Source: Hymenobacter mellowenesis (GTDB lineage: Bacteria; Bacteroidota; Bacteroidia; Cytophagales; Hymenobacteraceae). Taken from it: 64,000 nt of DNA. This document shows positions 7,596 through 15,564 of the stretch, one piece after another. The stretch covers positions 1 to 64,000 of the forward strand of contig NZ_JAUQSX010000018.1 in NCBI RefSeq assembly GCF_030581005.1, in the 5' to 3' direction. The number at the start of each line of letters is the position of its first letter. Within the stretch, counting starts at the first letter, position 1. The notes under the pieces were generated by a model that did not search any database, was not told the origin of the DNA, and saw only the letters and a list, made by a program, of their open reading frames with translations. The translations under genes and the position numbers were made by a program.

Positions 7596-9152
7596 ATGAA
7601 CAAACTGATGCTCCTGACCCTGGCCGGCACGCTGGCGACGGCGGCGCCCGCCCAGGCCCAAACTGCCGAAAAGCTCGACGCGGCGGCCCTCGCCAAAATC
7701 CGTGACGAAGGCATGAACCGCTCCCAGGTGATGCAAACCGCCTTTTACCTTACCGACGTCAACGGCCCGCGCCTCGCCAACTCCGACGGCCTGAAGCGCG
7801 CCAACGAGTGGACCAAAGCCCAGCTCGCCAAATACGGCCTTGCCAACGCCAACATCGAAGCCTGGGGCGACTTCGGCCGCGGCTGGGACATTGAGAAGTC
7901 GTACGTGGCCATGACGGCGCCTTACTACCACGCCCTGGTAGGCATCCCCAAGGCCTGGACGCCCAGCACGCCCGGCCCCGTGCGCAAGCAAGTGGTGGTG
8001 ATGAAAGCCGCCACCGAGGCCGACCTGGCCCAGTACAAAGGTCAGCTGCGCGATAAAATTGTGGTGATGAGCGTGGCCGCGCCCCTTAAGCCCGCCACCG
8101 AAGGCGCCATCCGCCGCTACTCCGACGAGGACTTGAAAAAGATGGCCGAGCCGGCCGCTGCTTCCACTAGGCCCACCCCCGATGCCACCATGCTGGCCTC
8201 GCGCAAGGCCATGGTGGCCATGCGTACCGCCTTGGCCGACATGCTGGTGAGCGAAGGCGCGGCCGGCGTGCTCAGCGCCCGCGGCGGCATCTACGGCACC
8301 TTCAACACCAGCAACGGCGCGCCCTACGCGGCCGATGCCAAGCCCGCGCTGCCCGAAATCGAAACCGCGCCCGAAGACCAGCTGCGCATCATCCGGCTGG
8401 TAGAAGCCGGCGTGCCGGTGGAGGTGGAAATGGAAACTAAAACCCGCTTCCAGACCCAGGACTTGAAAGGCTACAACGTGGTGGCCGAAATCCCCGGCAC
8501 CGACAAAAAGCTGAAATCTGAAGTCGTCATGCTCGGCGGCCACCTCGACTCCTGGCACGCCGCCACCGGCGCCACTGATAATGCCGCCGGCTGCGCCGTG
8601 ATGATGGAGGCCGTCCGCATCCTCAAGGCCAGCGGCCTGAAGCCGCGCCGCACCATCCGCATCGCGCTGTGGGGCGAGGAGGAGGAGGGCCTGCACGGCT
8701 CGCGCGGCTACGTGAAAAACCACTTCGCCGACCCCGCCACCATGCAGCTCAAGCCCGAGCACGAGAAGCTGGCCGCCTACTTCAATCTCGACAACGGCGC
8801 CGGCAAAATCCGGGGCATCTACGCCCAGGGCAACGAGGCCGCGGCGCCCATCTTCCAGCAGTGGCTCGCGCCCTTCGCCGACCTCGGCGCCAGCACCGTG
8901 ACGCTGCGCAACACCGGCAGCACCGACCACATCGCCTTTGACGCCGTGGGCCTGCCCGGCTTCCAGTTCATTCAGGACGGCCTCGACTACTTCCCCACCA
9001 CTCACCACACCAACCAGGATACCTACGACCGCCTCATCGCCGACGACCTGAAACAAGCGTCCGTGGTCGTGGCCAGCTTCGTCTACGACGCCGCCATGCG
9101 CGACCAGAAGCTGCCCCGCAAACCGCTGCCCGCACCAGCCGAGCCCCAATAG
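7596..9152 (+). CDS. Secreted M28-family metalloaminopeptidase
   Basis: A 518-residue exported zinc peptidase with signal peptide MNKLMLLTLAGTLATAAPAQA. The protease-associated-like insert lies around residues 120-280 and the M28 catalytic core around 290-500. Zinc ligands and catalytic residues are visible in order: GGHLDSW (about 313), GATDNAAG (about 325), GEEEEGLHGS (about 360), FNLDNGAG and TTHHTNQDTYD. M28 enzymes of this layout remove N-terminal amino acids from peptides in the periplasm or outside. It stands alone, with a repeat palindrome downstream. Confidence 0.92.
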   Translation: MNKLMLLTLAGTLATAAPAQAQTAEKLDAAALAKIRDEGMNRSQVMQTAFYLTDVNGPRLANSDGLKRANEWTKAQLAKYGLANANIEAWGDFGRGWDIEKSYVAMTAPYYHALVGIPKAWTPSTPGPVRKQVVVMKAATEADLAQYKGQLRDKIVVMSVAAPLKPATEGAIRRYSDEDLKKMAEPAAASTRPTPDATMLASRKAMVAMRTALADMLVSEGAAGVLSARGGIYGTFNTSNGAPYAADAKPALPEIETAPEDQLRIIRLVEAGVPVEVEMETKTRFQTQDLKGYNVVAEIPGTDKKLKSEVVMLGGHLDSWHAATGATDNAAGCAVMMEAVRILKASGLKPRRTIRIALWGEEEEGLHGSRGYVKNHFADPATMQLKPEHEKLAAYFNLDNGAGKIRGIYAQGNEAAAPIFQQWLAPFADLGASTVTLRNTGSTDHIAFDAVGLPGFQFIQDGLDYFPTTHHTNQDTYDRLIADDLKQASVVVASFVYDAAMRDQKLPRKPLPAPAEPQ

Positions 9153-9158
9153 GGAGCT

Positions 9159-9278
9159 AACGGGCGCCTCTCCCCCGGCCCCTCTCCTCAGGGAGAGGGG
9201 AGCCTGACGATTCCGATAGGAGCATAGCCGGTGCCCCCTCTCCTTTGGGAGAGGGGGTCAGGGGGTGAGGCGCCCGTT
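9159..9278. repeat. Composite palindrome of the CCCTCTCC family
   Basis: Outer 12-base arms AACGGGCGCCTC (9159-9170) and GAGGCGCCCGTT (9267-9278) are exact complements. Inside are two inverted copies of a smaller hairpin, CCCCTCTCC-TCAG-GGAGAGGGG on the left and its counterpart at 9228-9270. A lone copy of the same unit is at 35741-35782. Confidence 0.8.
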
Positions 9279-9293
9279 CGCACCTAATAGAAA

Positions 9294-9611
9294 TTACTCC
9301 ACCAGCCCCAGCGTGCGAGTCAGTCCGTTCTTCGGAATGCTCACTTTCAGGCTCTGGTCGCCGGATTCCGAGCGTTTACGGCGGCGGTCCACGATGTCCT
9401 GTACCTTGCTTTTACCGTCGGAACTGCGCGAAAATAGTGCCGCAGCTACGTCCGTCACCAGCGACACGGCGCGGGGCACGGCCACCGTCACTTCCTGATA
9501 ATCAGGGTCGATGGCCGGCGGCCCCTTGGGGGCCGATTGGCTTTGGGCCATGCTGCTGGTGGCTTTGAATGCCAGGGCAGCGAAGAGAAGGGGTAGCTTC
9601 TTGCGCGACAT
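9294..9611 (-). CDS. Small secreted protein of unknown function
   Basis: A 105-residue protein with signal peptide MSRKKLPLLFAALAFKATSSMA; the start is set at 9611 because it begins the signal. The mature part has an amphipathic stretch (YQEVTVAVPRAVSLVTDVAAALF) and then a basic Lys/Arg/Asp segment (DIVDRRRKRSESGDQSLKVS). I do not recognise a family. CATCTTTG, a one-mismatch -7 box on the minus strand at 9641-9634, could drive it. Confidence 0.6.
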   Translation of the reverse strand: MSRKKLPLLFAALAFKATSSMAQSQSAPKGPPAIDPDYQEVTVAVPRAVSLVTDVAAALFSRSSDGKSKVQDIVDRRRKRSESGDQSLKVSIPKNGLTRTLGLVE

Positions 9612-9663
9612 GAGTACCGGTCGATACCACAAAGATGCCGCTAAAACCGCTGCGGTTGCCCAA

Positions 9664-10521
9664 CTATCCCAGTTTTTCCTTGAATAGTTTCAGGGTGCGG
9701 TCCCAGGCCAGCTTGGCGGCTTCGGCGTTGTAGCGGGCCGGCGAGGTGTCGTTGTTGAAGGCGTGGTTGGCGCCCTCGTACACGTACAGCTCATACTTGG
9801 TGCCGGCCGCTTTCAGGGCCGCCTCGTAGGCCGGAATGCCGGCGTTGATGCGCGTGTCGAGCCCGCCGTAGTGTAGCAGCATCGCGGCTTTAATTTTGGG
9901 CACGTCCTCGGCCTTGGGTTGGGCGCCGTAGTAGGCCACACCGGCATCGAGTTTGGGGTCGTGCACGGCCAGCTGATTCACCAGGCCGCCGCCCCAGCAG
10001 AAGCCCACGGCGCCGGTGCGGCCGTTGCAGTCGGGCCGGCCGCGCAGGTAGGTGAGGGCCGCGAGGTAATTGTTCAGGTTTTTCAGCGGGTCGAGCTGGC
10101 CGATGAGCTTCCGGCCTTCGTCCTCGTCAGTCGGCGTGCCGCCCACCACGCTCAGCGCGTCCACGCCCAGCGCCAGGTAGCCGGCCTGCGCCACGCGCCG
10201 CGTCACGTCCTTGATGTGCGGCGTCAGGCCCCGGTTTTCGTGGATGACCACCACAGCACCGCGCTTTTTCTTGCCTTTCGGATGCACCAGGTAGCCTTTT
10301 ACAGTGGCGCCGTCGCCGGGCCAGCTCACTTCTTCGGTTTCCAGGTTGTCGTCCTCCGGCGCCACGGTGGCGGCGGCCGCGTAGCCGGGCTCCAGTATCG
10401 AGAGCGCCGAAAAGGCCAGGGCGGTGCCGCCGGCCAGTTTCACCAGCCGCTCCATGAAAACCTTACGGGACAGCGGGGCGTGGGTGTATTCGTCGAAGAG
10501 GTCGATGATGCGTTGGTCCAT
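9664..10521 (-). CDS. Dienelactone hydrolase family protein
   Basis: A 285-residue alpha/beta hydrolase. The catalytic triad of the family is visible: Cys175 in AVGFCWGGG, Asp222 in GGLDTRIN and His253 in EGANHAFNND, with HENRGLTPHIKDV forming the oxyanion-side motif. A hydrophobic N-terminal segment (residues 27-52, KLAGGTALAFSALSIL) suggests export or membrane anchoring, as in many DlhA-like proteins. Typical substrates are dienelactones or related esters; the physiological one is unknown. A near-consensus -7 box, TACCTTTC at 10534-10527, ends five bases before the start codon, so the mRNA may be leaderless. Confidence 0.9.
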   Translation of the reverse strand: MDQRIIDLFDEYTHAPLSRKVFMERLVKLAGGTALAFSALSILEPGYAAAATVAPEDDNLETEEVSWPGDGATVKGYLVHPKGKKKRGAVVVIHENRGLTPHIKDVTRRVAQAGYLALGVDALSVVGGTPTDEDEGRKLIGQLDPLKNLNNYLAALTYLRGRPDCNGRTGAVGFCWGGGLVNQLAVHDPKLDAGVAYYGAQPKAEDVPKIKAAMLLHYGGLDTRINAGIPAYEAALKAAGTKYELYVYEGANHAFNNDTSPARYNAEAAKLAWDRTLKLFKEKLG

Positions 10522-10558
10522 AGCTCGAAAGGTACTGGTTTAGCAGGAAATACGAGGG

Positions 10559-10930
10559 TTATTCGGCTTCGCGGTTCACCGTGTCCGGGCTGAAGGCCGG
10601 CACGCAGATGGACCAGTATTCGCACTCTTCCTCAAACGGGTTGGAGTAGCGCACCCGCGCCCCGCCCTTTATCAGCAAAGCCTGCCCGGCCTGCAATTCC
10701 ACCACGTCGCCGTCGATTTCAAACCGCTTCCGGCCGCGCACCACAATGGTGATTTCGTCGAAACTGGGCGTCTGGTGCGGCTCGCTCCAGTGCGGTGGGG
10801 CCACCATGTGCGCCAGGCTGTAGGCCGAGGTACCGGTGCTGGCACCACCCACATGCTCTTCAATGAGCTTGCCATCGGTGGTGGGCACCACGAAAGGGGA
10901 GGGGTTGAGAACGTAGCGTTTTTCGGACAT
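10559..10930 (-). CDS. Cupin-domain protein
   Basis: A 123-residue single-domain beta-barrel protein. SEPHQTPSFDEITIVVRGR is the first cupin motif (with HxxxxxxE) and VELQAGQALLIKGGARVRYS corresponds to the second. The start at 10930 (MSEKRYVLNPSPF) fits cupin length. It lies 37 bases upstream of the dienelactone hydrolase gene on the same strand, so the two may be cotranscribed. The function is unspecified: small-molecule binding or an isomerase/dioxygenase-like activity. Confidence 0.8.
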   Translation of the reverse strand: MSEKRYVLNPSPFVVPTTDGKLIEEHVGGASTGTSAYSLAHMVAPPHWSEPHQTPSFDEITIVVRGRKRFEIDGDVVELQAGQALLIKGGARVRYSNPFEEECEYWSICVPAFSPDTVNREAE

Positions 10931-10976
10931 GAATTTGAGAGGAGGAGGAACGAGTAAGTGAATGAACCAAAAGGAC

Positions 10977-11085
10977 GTCATGCTCATCTAGCGTCCGCGC
11001 AGCCGAAGCATTTCTACCGCAATACTAATCCAGACGCTAAAAGTTAGTCTGGCGGTAGAGATGCTTCGGCTGCACTCAGCATGAC
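10977..11085. repeat. REPIN-like palindrome with one expanded arm
   Basis: The right arm is a standard copy (GTCATGCTGAGTGCAGCCGA on the minus strand). The left arm has the same ends but a longer, altered middle (CATCTAGCGTCCGCGC). An inner stem CCAGAC/GTCTGG pairs the loop. The expanded middle is shared with the lone half at 94-129. Confidence 0.75.
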
Positions 11086-11107
11086 CAATTTTAATACATT
11101 ACAACTG

Positions 11108-12049
11108 CTACGGCCGAAGCTTCTCCAGCAGCTCAAAAGCACGAGAATTATACTTCCACACAAAGAAATACGGCGTCTGCACCGCCCCAAACTGCACCCG
11201 GATGCGCTCTACAGCTGGCAGCATGCTGCCCTCAAAGTCGAAGCAAGCCAGCCCCAGCACCTCGCTGGCATAGCGAATGGCCTCCCAAATCAGCAGGATG
11301 CCCGCGCCGCTGTCGCGCAGAGCCGGGTCGTCGCCAGCCAAGTGGTAATAGGCCGCCTGCTGGTCCCAAATCAGGTAGGAAGCCGAATGCACCCGCCCCT
11401 GCGCATCCACGGCGAAAAAAAACTGCCGGGCGTCATGGGTCGCCAGCGCCGCATCGTGCCGCTGGAACTGCGCCCAGGAATAAGGCATGGGCAGGCCCTG
11501 CCGGTCGAAGCTCATCTTATTGAGCGCATAAAACCGTTCGGCACCGAGGTTATGCACCACCTGCACCTGCTCGCGCGCCTTCTGCAGGTTGCGCCGGATG
11601 TTGCGGTTGATGCCGGCCTCAAGCTGGGCCAGGTTGTGCAGGCCGTTGAGGCGGTAGGTGTAGTAGGTGGTTTGGCGGAATTGCTGCCAATAAAAGGGCA
11701 GCCAGTTGGTATTGGTGGGATAGAAATTCTGCTTGAAAGCCGCGAAAGTCGGCAACTGCTTTATCAATTCCTCCAGCAGCAGATGCTCCTTTTTGAGCAC
11801 GCCCCGAAACTCAGGCAGCACGTACGGCCCCAGCCACTTCACGAACGGCGGCATGGTGGCGTAGCGAAACGGCCCCTTCTGCTTGAAGAAATAAGGCAGC
11901 GCCGCCACCACGCGGCCGTTTTCATCAGCCAGCGCCACGTCCCAGGCGCCGCCTCCGCTGCACGCATCCAGGTGCCACGGCTGCGCAAACACCGGCACGT
12001 CGGGCGCGGTGCGGCAAAAGTCGCGGTAACGGTCGGAAGCGGTTTGCAA
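11108..12049 (-). CDS. FemAB/GNAT-like acyltransferase
   Basis: A 313-residue protein built like FemAB or BioF2-type GNAT proteins. An N-terminal half (FAQPWHLDACSGGGAWDVAL ... VAALPYFF) is followed by INRNIRRNLQKAREQ and a GNAT-like core: FFFAVDAQGRVHSASYLIWD, AYYHLAGDDPALRDSGAG, LLIWEAIRYA. Such proteins transfer amino acids or acyl groups to peptidoglycan precursors or polysaccharides; the acceptor is unknown. The reading frame begins at a TTG (12049); no ATG precedes the conserved region, and the gene follows the Kazal lipoprotein gene by 14 bases, so the TTG start looks real. Confidence 0.75.
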   Translation of the reverse strand: MQTASDRYRDFCRTAPDVPVFAQPWHLDACSGGGAWDVALADENGRVVAALPYFFKQKGPFRYATMPPFVKWLGPYVLPEFRGVLKKEHLLLEELIKQLPTFAAFKQNFYPTNTNWLPFYWQQFRQTTYYTYRLNGLHNLAQLEAGINRNIRRNLQKAREQVQVVHNLGAERFYALNKMSFDRQGLPMPYSWAQFQRHDAALATHDARQFFFAVDAQGRVHSASYLIWDQQAAYYHLAGDDPALRDSGAGILLIWEAIRYASEVLGLACFDFEGSMLPAVERIRVQFGAVQTPYFFVWKYNSRAFELLEKLRP

Positions 12050-12063
12050 CGGGAAAGCGGGGC

Positions 12064-12312
12064 TTATTTAGGCTGCGTCTCGGGGCAGGGGCCTTTGGTG
12101 AAGCTGCGCACGCCCGCGTTGCCGGCCACGCAGGGGTTGGAATAGGTTTTGCCGTCGCAGCCGCACACGGGCTCATACTGCATGGTGCAGATGCCGTCGG
12201 GCTTCACCTTCGCGGGGTCGATGCAGTCGGCGCTGGCGGCGGTGGCCGGGGCGTTGCGCTGGCAGGCTGCGGCCAGCAGCAGGGCGGCGTAGAGGAACAC
12301 GGTCGTTTTCAT
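12064..12312 (-). CDS. Lipoprotein with one Kazal-type protease-inhibitor domain
   Basis: An 82-residue lipoprotein. MKTTVFLYAALLLAAAC ends in a lipobox with Cys17 as the acylation site. Residues 30-76 hold six Cys (30, 42, 50, 52, 61, 76) in the Kazal pattern, with the family core PVCGCDGKTYSNPC. Kazal domains inhibit serine proteases by inserting a reactive loop. A surface-tethered inhibitor could protect the cell from its own or foreign proteases. I start at 12312 (MKTT) rather than 12324 because this gives a standard lipoprotein signal. It probably shares an operon with the next gene. Confidence 0.88.
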   Translation of the reverse strand: MKTTVFLYAALLLAAACQRNAPATAASADCIDPAKVKPDGICTMQYEPVCGCDGKTYSNPCVAGNAGVRSFTKGPCPETQPK

Positions 12313-12555
12313 GATGCCGGGCATAGGGAGGGGCGAATCTACGTCTGTTGGTGCAGAATTGGGCGAGGCGAGCCCGGCAGGGCTCTTTTGACGTGGCCCA
12401 TTTCGGAAAATTTATTCCTAAGCTCAACCCCTGGCCATGGCCTTCGTATAGGCAGCCAGACCAAACGCGGCGCTAAAACAGAATATTCGATTTTGTGTTC
12501 GGGCCGCGCTTCCTCGAAACCTCTTTCACTCATTCACCCTTCATTACCCATTACC

Positions 12556-12993
12556 ATGTCTTACCACGAAGAAGAAAACAACGCCGGTAAAATTCTTTTG
12601 GCCGCCCTCGCTGGTGCAGGCGCTGGCATCATCGCCGGCATGCTGCTAGCTCCCGACAAAGGTTCGGCCACGCGCGAAAACTGGAAAGGCGTTGCTTCCA
12701 AATACAGCGGCCAGCTCGGCGAGCAGGCTACGAAACTGGGCTCCGACCTCGAAGCTAAATTCAAAGAATATGCCGGCAAGCTCGAAGACCTCGGCGTAAC
12801 GCTGCCCGGCAGCAGCCTGAAAATTAAAGGCAACTGGGACGAAGTAAAAGGCAAGCTGAAGCAGCAGTACGCTCAGCTGACCGACGAAGACCTGACCTAT
12901 GCCGACGGCAAAGGCGACGAGCTGGTAGGCAAGCTGCAAGACAAGCTTGGCAAAGGCAAAGCCGAAATCACCAAAATGCTGAATGACCTGTAG
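12556..12993 (+). CDS. YtxH-CsbD fusion stress protein
   Basis: A 145-residue protein that joins two small stress domains. Residues 10-40 carry the YtxH glycine-zipper membrane segment (LLAALAGAGAGIIAGMLLAP), residues 40-85 are an amphipathic helix, and 88-143 are a CsbD-like domain (KIKGNWDEVKGKLKQQYAQL, DELVGKLQDKLGKGK). Both families are general-stress proteins of unknown biochemical role and are usually separate. The start at 12556 begins the YtxH domain; the open frame from 12388 upstream has no conserved content. A YtxH gene follows. Confidence 0.85.
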   Translation: MSYHEEENNAGKILLAALAGAGAGIIAGMLLAPDKGSATRENWKGVASKYSGQLGEQATKLGSDLEAKFKEYAGKLEDLGVTLPGSSLKIKGNWDEVKGKLKQQYAQLTDEDLTYADGKGDELVGKLQDKLGKGKAEITKMLNDL

Positions 12994-13013
12994 GTCTTCC
13001 TCAGCCATTAGCT

Positions 13014-13047
13014 AAAAAGCCCCGCGCCGTAAGACGCGGGGCTTTTT
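13014..13047 (+). terminator. Intrinsic terminator after the YtxH-CsbD gene
   Basis: AAAAAGCCCCGCG and CGCGGGGCTTTTT form a 13-bp stem with an 8-base loop, ending in a T-run. It separates the two YtxH genes, so the second needs its own promoter or readthrough. Confidence 0.85.
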
Positions 13048-13119
13048 GCTGCCCCCAACAACGCGGCCGGTTTTCGCGTTATGCAATCAATTAAGTATTC
13101 CTCTTTTCTTGCAAACCCC

Positions 13120-13464
13120 ATGAAAGACGACAAAGGCAAAGTTATTTTATCGCTCATCGCCGGCGCCACCGCTGGCATTGTGGCTGGCCTGCTGCTGGCC
13201 CCCGAAACTGGCGACGAAACCCGTTCCGGCCTCAAGCGCACGGCCTCCAAGTGGAGCGACGACCTCAGCAAGCTTTTCAAAGACACCTTGGCCAAAGCCC
13301 AGGGCCAGGCCCCCGGCCACACCAACACCGAAGCCATTGTGCCCGAAGACAAGCAAGCCGCCAATCGCCTCCTCGAAGGCCTCGATGCGCCCGGCAACTA
13401 CCCGGATGCCGATACCGACTACGACGGCAGCGGTGACGACTTCCGCCACCAGCCGCTGCTGTAG
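13120..13464 (+). CDS. YtxH-domain protein
   Basis: A 114-residue protein. Residues 5-30 form the YtxH glycine-rich membrane segment (VILSLIAGATAGIVAGLLLAP), followed by an amphipathic helix (GLKRTASKWSDDLSKLFKDT) and an acidic, probably disordered tail (NYPDADTDYDGSGDDF). MKDDKGK at 13120 is the likely start; 13081 is possible. It resembles the N-terminal half of the preceding gene, so the pair may have arisen by duplication. The function is not known beyond the general-stress association of YtxH proteins. Confidence 0.8.
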   Translation: MKDDKGKVILSLIAGATAGIVAGLLLAPETGDETRSGLKRTASKWSDDLSKLFKDTLAKAQGQAPGHTNTEAIVPEDKQAANRLLEGLDAPGNYPDADTDYDGSGDDFRHQPLL

Positions 13465-13703
13465 CACCCCAGGCCGAAGAAACATAATTATGGCATTTTC
13501 GCCGTCGTTGTAACTTCCCCTAGCTCGTCCCGTAAAACTTCTCACAACCGACTTGAAAGAAGGCCGAAAATATTATCAGTAAAATTGCCGGTCGTAGGAG
13601 CTTCTGCTGAAATTGGTCAAACAACTCAGTAGTAAAATCAGACGAATCCATCGCAAGCTTCTGTTAAGAAAAGCGGTTTGAAGGGTAAGAAGGTTGTAAA
13701 AAG
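13465..13703. other. Non-coding stretch, nothing recognised
   Basis: Relatively AT-rich sequence between the YtxH gene and the lysS terminator. I find no open frame of note, no palindrome and no exact TAnnTTTG box here. Confidence 0.4.
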
Positions 13704-13737
13704 AAAAGCCCCGCACGACATTTCGTGCGGGGCTTTT
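13704..13737. terminator. Terminator downstream of lysS
   Basis: AAAAGCCCCGCACGA and TCGTGCGGGGCTTTT form a 15-bp stem with loop CATT. A- and T-runs on both sides allow action in both directions. For lysS it lies beyond the repeat palindrome. Confidence 0.8.
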
Positions 13738-13747
13738 CGATTTTCAT

Positions 13748-13842
13748 CGCCTGTCATCCTGAGCGGAGCGAAGGACCTTATCACGGTTGAACGATTGGTT
13801 CTGACGTGATAAGGTCCTTCGCTCCGCTCAGGATGACAGGCG
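13748..13842. repeat. REPIN-like palindrome, TCCT/AGGA type
   Basis: Two perfect 37-base arms (13748-13784, 13806-13842) around a 21-base loop. Each arm contains GTCA-TCCT-GAGCGGAGCGA-AGGA. The right arm ends one base before the lysS stop codon. A second copy of this subtype is at 27841-27929. Confidence 0.85.
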
Positions 13843-13843
13843 A

Positions 13844-15394
13844 CTATTTCTCCTCCTGCTTCTCTTTCTGCACGTTTTCCGGCTTCATCTGCGGGAAAAA
13901 CAGCACGTCCTGAATAGAGTGCGAGTTGGTCATAATCATGCTCAGGCGGTCGATGCCGATGCCCAGGCCGGCCGTGGGCGGCATGCCATACTCCAAGGCG
14001 CGCAGGAAGTCTTCGTCGAGCACCATAGCCTCGGTGTCGCCGCGCTTGCCCAGCTCTAGCTGGTCCTCGAAGCGTTGGCGCTGGTCGATGGGGTCGTTGA
14101 GCTCGGAGAAGGCGTTGCAGATTTCCTTGCCGTTGCAGATGGCCTCGAACCGTTCCACCATGCCGGGCCGCTCGCGGTGCTTCTTGGCCAGCGGCGACAT
14201 CTCCACCGGGTAATCGGTGATGAACGTGGGCTGGATGAGCTTGGGCTCGACATGCTCACCGAAGATTTCGTCGATGATTTTGGCCTTGCCCATGCTGGGG
14301 TCGAGGTGCACATTCAGCTCCTGCGCGGTTTCGCGCAGGGCCGCCTCGTCCATCTCACCAATGGCCTTGCCGGTGTACTTCTCAATAGCCTCAAACATGG
14401 TGTAGCGCTGCCAGGGCCGCTGGAAGTTGATGACGTTTGCGCCCACCTGCACTTCGGTTTGGCCGTGCAAGGCCATGGCCACGCGCTCCACCATTTCTTC
14501 CACCAGGTCCATCATCCAGGCGTAGTCCTTGTAGGCCACGTAGAGCTCCATCTGGGTAAACTCCGGGTTGTGGAAGCGCGACATCCCCTCGTTGCGGAAG
14601 TCCTTGCTAAACTCGTACACGCCATCAAACCCGCCCACAATCAGGCGCTTAAGGTACAGCTCGTTGGCAATGCGCAGGTAGAGCGTCATGTCCAGCGTGT
14701 TGTGATGGGTGGTGAAGGGCCGGGCCGCCGCGCCGCCGTACAGCGGCTGCAGAATCGGGGTTTCCACCTCCAGGTAGCCCTTGTCGTTCAGGAAATTGCG
14801 CATCGACTGCACCAGCTGCGTGCGCTTGATGAAGGTGTCGCGCACGCTGGGATTCACCACCAAATCCACGTAACGCTGGCGGTAGCGCTGCTCGGGGTCG
14901 GTGAAGGCGTCGTAGGTGGTCACCTCACCGGTGGTTTCGTCCTTATGGGTTTTCACCACGGGCAACGGGCGTAGCGCTTTCGAGAGCAGCTTCAGCTCCG
15001 TCACGTGCACCGAGGTTTCGCCCACCTGCGTTTTGAACACGTGGCCTTTCACCCCAATGAAATCGCCCAAATCGAGCAGCTTCTTGAACACCACGTTGTA
15101 CAGCGTCTTGTCCTCGCCGGGGCAGATTTCGTCGCGGTTGATATAGAGCTGAATGCGGCCCGACGTGTCCATTAGCTCCGCAAACGAGGCCTTGCCCATC
15201 ACGCGCGACGACATCAGCCGCCCCGCCAAGGTCACTTCCTGGAAGTTATTCAGTTCCGGGTGGTAGTTGTCATGAATTTCCTTGGCGTAAAACGTCACGT
15301 CAAATAATTCCGACGGATACGCTTCGATGCCCAGCTTTTCCAGCTCTTCCAGCTTGTTGCGGCGCAATATTTCTTGTTCGCTCAGGTGTTGCAT
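13844..15394 (-). CDS. lysS: Lysine--tRNA ligase, class II
   Basis: A 516-residue cytoplasmic enzyme that charges tRNA-Lys. The N-terminal OB-fold anticodon-binding domain includes AGRLMSSRVMGKASFAELMD. The class II catalytic core shows motif 2 (FRNEGMSRFHNPEFTQME) and motif 3 (GLGIGIDRLSMIMTNSHSI). MQHLSEQEILRRNKLEEL fixes the start at 15394; the frame is open to 15730 but that part crosses a promoter and a repeat arm. The length suits bacterial LysS. A predicted leader of about 120 bases contains one arm of the 15408-15623 inverted repeat. Confidence 0.97.
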   Translation of the reverse strand: MQHLSEQEILRRNKLEELEKLGIEAYPSELFDVTFYAKEIHDNYHPELNNFQEVTLAGRLMSSRVMGKASFAELMDTSGRIQLYINRDEICPGEDKTLYNVVFKKLLDLGDFIGVKGHVFKTQVGETSVHVTELKLLSKALRPLPVVKTHKDETTGEVTTYDAFTDPEQRYRQRYVDLVVNPSVRDTFIKRTQLVQSMRNFLNDKGYLEVETPILQPLYGGAAARPFTTHHNTLDMTLYLRIANELYLKRLIVGGFDGVYEFSKDFRNEGMSRFHNPEFTQMELYVAYKDYAWMMDLVEEMVERVAMALHGQTEVQVGANVINFQRPWQRYTMFEAIEKYTGKAIGEMDEAALRETAQELNVHLDPSMGKAKIIDEIFGEHVEPKLIQPTFITDYPVEMSPLAKKHRERPGMVERFEAICNGKEICNAFSELNDPIDQRQRFEDQLELGKRGDTEAMVLDEDFLRALEYGMPPTAGLGIGIDRLSMIMTNSHSIQDVLFFPQMKPENVQKEKQEEK

Positions 15395-15518
15395 ATAACT
15401 TGTCTGGACCACGGATTTACTCGGATTTTTCGGATTCCACGGATTTAGTGGACGACTTTTTCGGCAAATCATGCTGCTTGCGGATTCAAGCAGAAGCGTA
15501 GTAATTAAAAGTGAACCG

Positions 15519-15526
15519 CAAAAGTA
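15519..15526 (-). promoter_or_regulatory. -7 box of lysS
   Basis: TACTTTTG on the minus strand is an exact TAnnTTTG match. It predicts a start near 15516 and a leader of about 120 bases. No clear TTG is found about 20 bases upstream. Confidence 0.4.
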
Positions 15527-15533
15527 CGGCACG

Positions 15534-15564
15534 AAAAAGCCGCCCCGAAACCGGAGCGGCTTTA
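15534..15564 (-). terminator. Terminator of the 362-residue protein gene
   Basis: On the minus strand TAAAGCCGCTCCGG pairs with CGGGGCGGCTTTT with minor mismatch, followed by a T-run. It lies 60 bases after the gene's stop and just upstream of the lysS -7 box. Confidence 0.6.

Noticed and set aside
7554..9149. Long 531-codon open frame on the minus strand
   Set aside because: It lies fully antisense to the M28 peptidase, whose motifs are intact; the frame is His/Gly/Val-rich, as expected for a shadow of GC-rich coding sequence.
13465..13703. Possible small RNA between the YtxH gene and the terminator at 13704
   Set aside because: The terminator is adequately explained as the end of lysS on the other strand; no promoter was found in the gap.
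14075..14974. 299-codon open frame opposite lysS
   Set aside because: Antisense to conserved lysS motifs; no signal, domain or promoter of its own.
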